Assembly: GCA_903848465.1 (NCBI GenBank)
Contig: CAINGK010000030.1
Location: forward strand, 1 to 36,966
Reading direction: 5' to 3'
Source of the DNA: an uncultured Verrucomicrobiota bacterium
GTDB taxonomy: Bacteria > Verrucomicrobiota > Verrucomicrobiia > Verrucomicrobiales > Verrucomicrobiaceae
Length of the DNA stretch: 36,966 bases
A program made the translations under genes and the position numbers. Shown in pieces: positions 33,719 through 36,966 of this stretch (position 1 is its first letter; every line of letters begins with the position of its first letter). Below the pieces are notes generated by a model, which saw only the letters and a program-made list of their open reading frames with translations, did no database searches and was not told where the DNA came from.

Positions 33719-34534
33719 TTAAAGTGACCGCTTGTAGCTGTCACACCGGTTGTGCCAGCCAGCCAGCCAACGCTGCTCTTTGCGTTCAGGTGGGGCATTG
33801 CCTACCCGACGGCTGAGTACGCGTTTGGCGGCTTCGGCGAATTCTCCGGGCAACTGCCACACTGTTTTTGACTTCGGCATGTCTTCCAACACCTGGAGCA
33901 ACCCCCAGCCCTGGCCTTTGTAACGTTCCGTTGGTCTGGTCCCCTCACCTTTGAAGTTCACATAGTCGATCAGGCAGAAGCTGCCTTCTGGAGTTTGTTT
34001 CAGTCCATCGAAGGCCCATTGCACACCGGCAGGATTCTTTGATTGTGCCAGCATCTTCGGCAGCGCAGCTTCCATACGCGCCATAATGAATTCCGTCTGC
34101 TGCCTGACCGTGCTGCTCAGCAACGCCCGCAGTTCCTGCTGGCGATCACCGTTCCGGTCTGCCTCGAAGGCGGCCTTGCTCGGCCAAGGGCAGGCACCGC
34201 GCGCCCATGCGGGTGCAGGGATGCCGCGCGCCGCCAGAAAAGCCAGCAGCGGTGGGAAGCTTTCTGCAAACGGACCGCTGCGCCCCTGCGGATACCAGAT
34301 AAAGTGTCCGATGCCCAGAGAGGCGAAATCCTCCCCCCCGTTCCAACTGGTCAGCCCCGCCACGGTGCCAGCGCATTCGTTTTGCCAGATCCGCCTGCCG
34401 ACACGGTCCATTTGGGCCGAAGATAGACGTGTCCCGGTGCCGCCGTTGGGGGTGGGAACGTCCGCACAACCATTCAAACTGCTCGTAACCAGCGTCAAAA
34501 GGCTAAAAAATTTGAACAATCGCAAGGCTTTCAT
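33719..34534 (-). CDS. Lysozyme-like lipoprotein, unassigned family
   Basis: 271 residues with a lipoprotein signal (MKALRLFKFFSLLTLVTSSLNGC, lipobox LNGC, C23). The stretch IWQNECAGTVAGLTSWNGGE (E53), followed by FASLGIGHFIWYPQG, resembles the catalytic region of the lysozyme superfamily: a glutamate, then a G-x-G-H element. A C-terminal YKGQGWGLLQVLEDM segment also fits that kind of fold. I do not recognise a named family, so peptidoglycan cleavage is only an inference. It sits between two FHA-domain genes, transcribed against the first and divergent from the second. Confidence 0.65.
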   Translation of the reverse strand: MKALRLFKFFSLLTLVTSSLNGCADVPTPNGGTGTRLSSAQMDRVGRRIWQNECAGTVAGLTSWNGGEDFASLGIGHFIWYPQGRSGPFAESFPPLLAFLAARGIPAPAWARGACPWPSKAAFEADRNGDRQQELRALLSSTVRQQTEFIMARMEAALPKMLAQSKNPAGVQWAFDGLKQTPEGSFCLIDYVNFKGEGTRPTERYKGQGWGLLQVLEDMPKSKTVWQLPGEFAEAAKRVLSRRVGNAPPERKEQRWLAGWHNRCDSYKRSL

Positions 34535-34689
34535 ATTTTAGAAATCTTAAATGATGCTGTGCAATCGAAGTGGTTTTTGTAACAATAGGTTCTTCAGCCA
34601 TCTTCCCTATCGACTGGTTTCATTAAGTGTGATTCACTGATTTTCCACCCTTATTCTTTCCACCCTTTAGTCTCTTCTGCGCGTCCGGC

Positions 34690-36966
34690 ATGCCGTATCT
34701 GGCCTTCAACCTTAATGATGGAAATGAGTTCGTCTTCGACATCCTCGAAGAACGGCTATCCATAGGCCGTGAAGCCAGCAATCACATTGTCATCGACAAC
34801 ACCTTCATTTCCAGCTTTCACGCGGAGTTCATCCGCCAGCCGGATGGTGGGTACGAAATCGTCGATCTCAAGTCTTCCAACGGCACCTTCGTCAACGGCA
34901 AGCGGATTGAGCGTCTGCGGGTCAAAGGCGGGGACCGCATCATGTTTGGCCAGTTGGAAAGCCGCTTTCGTGAGCGGGCACCCAAGGGGCTGGCTGGTGA
35001 CGGCGGTTCCAAATCCGTCGCCGCTGCCAAGGGGCAGCCCAGCCGGGAGGATGGAAAAAAAGGCGACACCGAAACCATTCCGGCGCGGGACAAGGATGAG
35101 CCACTCAAGTCCACCCCCGAAACCGGCAAAATCGAGGTCACCAAGCCCGTCGTGCAACGTGCTGCGTTCGATGCCCAGCGGCCGCCAGGCGGCAGTACGC
35201 CACCAGCTTCACTGATTCCCAAGCCTTCACCCGTCTCGCCGCCTCTCCCGGCCCCCGATTCTGCGGCTTCCAAACAGAATGCCGAACTGCGGGAGGAGAC
35301 TGAAAAACTTCGCCAGCAGCGTGATGCCCTGCGGGCCGAAAATGACGTGGAGCAGAAGCGGCGTGATGAAATTCGCTCGTTGGATGTCACGCTCGATGTC
35401 CGCCGCAAAGAACTCGGCCAGACGCAGACCGAGATCGCCGGATTCAAGAGTGAGATCGAACAATTGCGCAGTCAGGTGCAGAACGCGCGGGCTGAGCTGG
35501 AAAATGCGAAGACGGACGTCGGTAAGCTCGATGTCAAACGGCGCGATCTGGGCAACCTTGAGAACAAGCTCGAATCCACCCGTACCCTTGTTACCAAAGC
35601 GGAGGCGGATCTGGGAATTGCGCAGCAGGGCTTACAGAACCTGCATGCAGAGGCTGACAAGCAGCGCAAGGACCGTGAAGCCGCGATTGCGGTGCTCGTG
35701 GCCGCAGAAGTGGCCGCGAAGGAAAAGGCGGCATCCATCAACCAGATGCTTGCCACGGCGCAAAAGTCTGAGGCGGAACTCAAATCGCAGCGCAGCGCCG
35801 AACTACAGAGCCTAGAGGCGGATCTCGCCTCCAAACGCGGCACCTTGGACCAAATCACGGCATCCCTCGCTAAAGCAAGCGAGGAGGCTACGGCGAAAGA
35901 GGCCGCAGCGGCCAAAGCTGCGGCTGAACTGGCCAGCACGAATGAGAAATTCAGTCTGCTGCAAAGCCAACTGGCCACCGTTGAGGCCAAGCTCAAGGAA
36001 GCCACGCAACTGCAAAGCGAGGCGCAAAAATCTGAAGCCGAACTCAAAGCAAAACGCAGCAATGAACTTCAGGCGCTTGATAGCCAGCATGCGGCCAAAA
36101 CGACCGAACTGGCAAAGTCTCAAGCTGATCTGACGAAAGTGCTGGTCGATCTCGCGGCACAGCAGGCTGTTCTTGGCAAAACCACGGAAGAGGCCAAATC
36201 TCACGAAAGCACCTTGGCCAAACTGGTCTCTGATGAAACGACCACTGCGCAGAAATTGGCCGCCTTGCAGCAGCAGGTGGTGGCAGCGGAAGCCGAGGTG
36301 AAGCGTCTCTCCACATTGCAGGCCGAGGCACAGAAGTCTGAAGCTGAACAGCGCACGAAACGCAGTGCGGAGCTGCTGGAACTCGACAAGCAGCTCGACG
36401 GGCGTCGTGCCGATCTGAACAAGACGCAGGCGGATCTGGCGAAGGCCCAGAGCGATTTCACTACGCAGACGGATTTACTGAAAAAGGCTTCAGCGGAGGC
36501 CTTGGCTCGTGAGGCCGTTGTCGCCAAGCTCACCGCAGACGAAACCGCCACCACGCAGAAACTGGCGGAGTTGCAGAAGCAGATCAGCGACGCCGATGCA
36601 GAAGTGAAGCGCCTGAACGCGTTGCGGGCCGAAGCGCAGAAGTCCGAAGCCGAGCAGCGCACGAAACGCAGTGCAGAACTGCAAGATCTCGACAAGCAGC
36701 TCGACACGCGTCGTGCTGATCTGAGCAAGACGCAGGCGGATCTGGCGAAGGCACAGAGCGATTTCACCACGCAGAGTGCTTTGCTGAAGAAGGCCACAGA
36801 AGAGGCCACAACGCGTGAGGTCGTCGTCGCCAAGCTTACCGCAGACGAAACCGCCACCACGCAGAAACTGGCGGAGTTGCAGAAGCAGATCAGCGACGCC
36901 GATGCAGAAGTGAAGCGCCTGAACGCGTTGCAGGCCGAAGCGCAGAAGTCCGAAGCCGAGCAGCGC
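34690..36966 (+). CDS. FHA-domain protein with giant tandem-repeat coiled coil (runs off the window)
   Basis: The frame is open for 759 codons, from the ATG at 34690 to the last base, so the C-terminus is missing. Residues ~1-95 are an FHA domain (SIGREASNHIVI, ISSFHAEFI, DLKSSNGTFVNGKRI). A charged, Pro-rich linker reaches to ~residue 195. From there on it is an unbroken Ala/Glu/Lys/Gln-rich coiled coil (NAELREETEKLRQQRDAL and so on). Within it lie tandem units starting AQKSEAE at 35761, 36025, 36331, 36637 and 36943, i.e. one of 88 residues and then 102 each. There is no signal peptide, so it is cytoplasmic as far as seen. It may be a filament-like scaffold that docks phosphoproteins through FHA. 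Confidence 0.9.
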   Translation, partial: MPYLAFNLNDGNEFVFDILEERLSIGREASNHIVIDNTFISSFHAEFIRQPDGGYEIVDLKSSNGTFVNGKRIERLRVKGGDRIMFGQLESRFRERAPKGLAGDGGSKSVAAAKGQPSREDGKKGDTETIPARDKDEPLKSTPETGKIEVTKPVVQRAAFDAQRPPGGSTPPASLIPKPSPVSPPLPAPDSAASKQNAELREETEKLRQQRDALRAENDVEQKRRDEIRSLDVTLDVRRKELGQTQTEIAGFKSEIEQLRSQVQNARAELENAKTDVGKLDVKRRDLGNLENKLESTRTLVTKAEADLGIAQQGLQNLHAEADKQRKDREAAIAVLVAAEVAAKEKAASINQMLATAQKSEAELKSQRSAELQSLEADLASKRGTLDQITASLAKASEEATAKEAAAAKAAAELASTNEKFSLLQSQLATVEAKLKEATQLQSEAQKSEAELKAKRSNELQALDSQHAAKTTELAKSQADLTKVLVDLAAQQAVLGKTTEEAKSHESTLAKLVSDETTTAQKLAALQQQVVAAEAEVKRLSTLQAEAQKSEAEQRTKRSAELLELDKQLDGRRADLNKTQADLAKAQSDFTTQTDLLKKASAEALAREAVVAKLTADETATTQKLAELQKQISDADAEVKRLNALRAEAQKSEAEQRTKRSAELQDLDKQLDTRRADLSKTQADLAKAQSDFTTQSALLKKATEEATTREVVVAKLTADETATTQKLAELQKQISDADAEVKRLNALQAEAQKSEAEQR
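35758..36966 (+). repeat. 306-bp in-frame tandem repeats inside the coiled-coil gene
   Basis: Units begin at about 36025, 36331, 36637 and 36943 with an exact 306-bp (102-codon) period, preceded by a 264-bp diverged unit from 35761. The final ~125 bases (36842-36966) repeat 36536-36660 with one mismatch (CGG to CAG), showing recent duplication or gene conversion. The array continues beyond the window. Confidence 0.9.

Noticed and set aside
35761..36966. Possible CRISPR or other spacer array, because of the regular repeats
   Set aside because: The 306-bp period is in frame, coding for a coiled coil, with no short conserved repeat plus unique spacers.

Overview
The window looks like chromosome from a verrucomicrobial bacterium, most likely subdivision 1 (Prosthecobacter/Verrucomicrobium-like). 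The evidence is the Planctomycetes-Verrucomicrobia-type cytochrome (PSCyt1/DUF1549/DUF1553) and DUF1501 pair, several Tat-signal oxidoreductases and phosphatases, rare Shine-Dalgarno sequences, GC-rich coding, and a LexA box of the form TGTTC-N4-GAACA in front of lexA. No rRNA, tRNA, CRISPR array, transposase or phage gene was recognised.

Layout. Bases 1-435 hold the 3' end of a PhoD-like phosphatase whose open frame runs into a palindromic repeat. Bases 432-9135 are rich in secreted enzymes: a beta-helix protein and a Gfo/Idh/MocA oxidoreductase (minus strand), a frameshifted clan GH-A glycosidase, a 2-Cys peroxiredoxin, an unrecognised secreted protein, a PhoPQ-related alpha/beta hydrolase and a GntR/UTRA regulator. 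The regulator is divergent from deoC across a twin palindromic operator. Bases 10085-16745 form one plus-strand operon: PSCyt/DUF1549/DUF1553 protein, DUF1501 protein, a RibK (DUF120)-like protein, a secreted esterase and a PdxA-family dehydrogenase. The first four are joined by ATGA overlaps. An IlvD/Edd dehydratase converges on it.

Bases 18470-21740 carry two paralogous outer-membrane beta-barrel proteins, each closed by a clear terminator. Next come a secreted zincin, a TPR-bioF operon, lexA, an M32 carboxypeptidase and a toxin-antitoxin pair whose toxin seems to have lost an internal segment. A glutamate dehydrogenase gene broken by a frameshift follows, then a DinG-family helicase, an ApbE lipoprotein, a calcineurin-like phosphatase and a small exported protein. 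The right end has two FHA-domain genes flanking a lysozyme-like lipoprotein. The second FHA gene runs off the window as a giant coiled coil built from 102-residue tandem repeats.

The best candidates for something undescribed are the operon at 10085-16745 with its RibK-like member, and the FHA/tandem-repeat coiled-coil protein. Three genes (glycosidase, glutamate dehydrogenase, ParE-like toxin) carry lesions. These may mean real decay or, at least for the glycosidase T-run, a sequence error.
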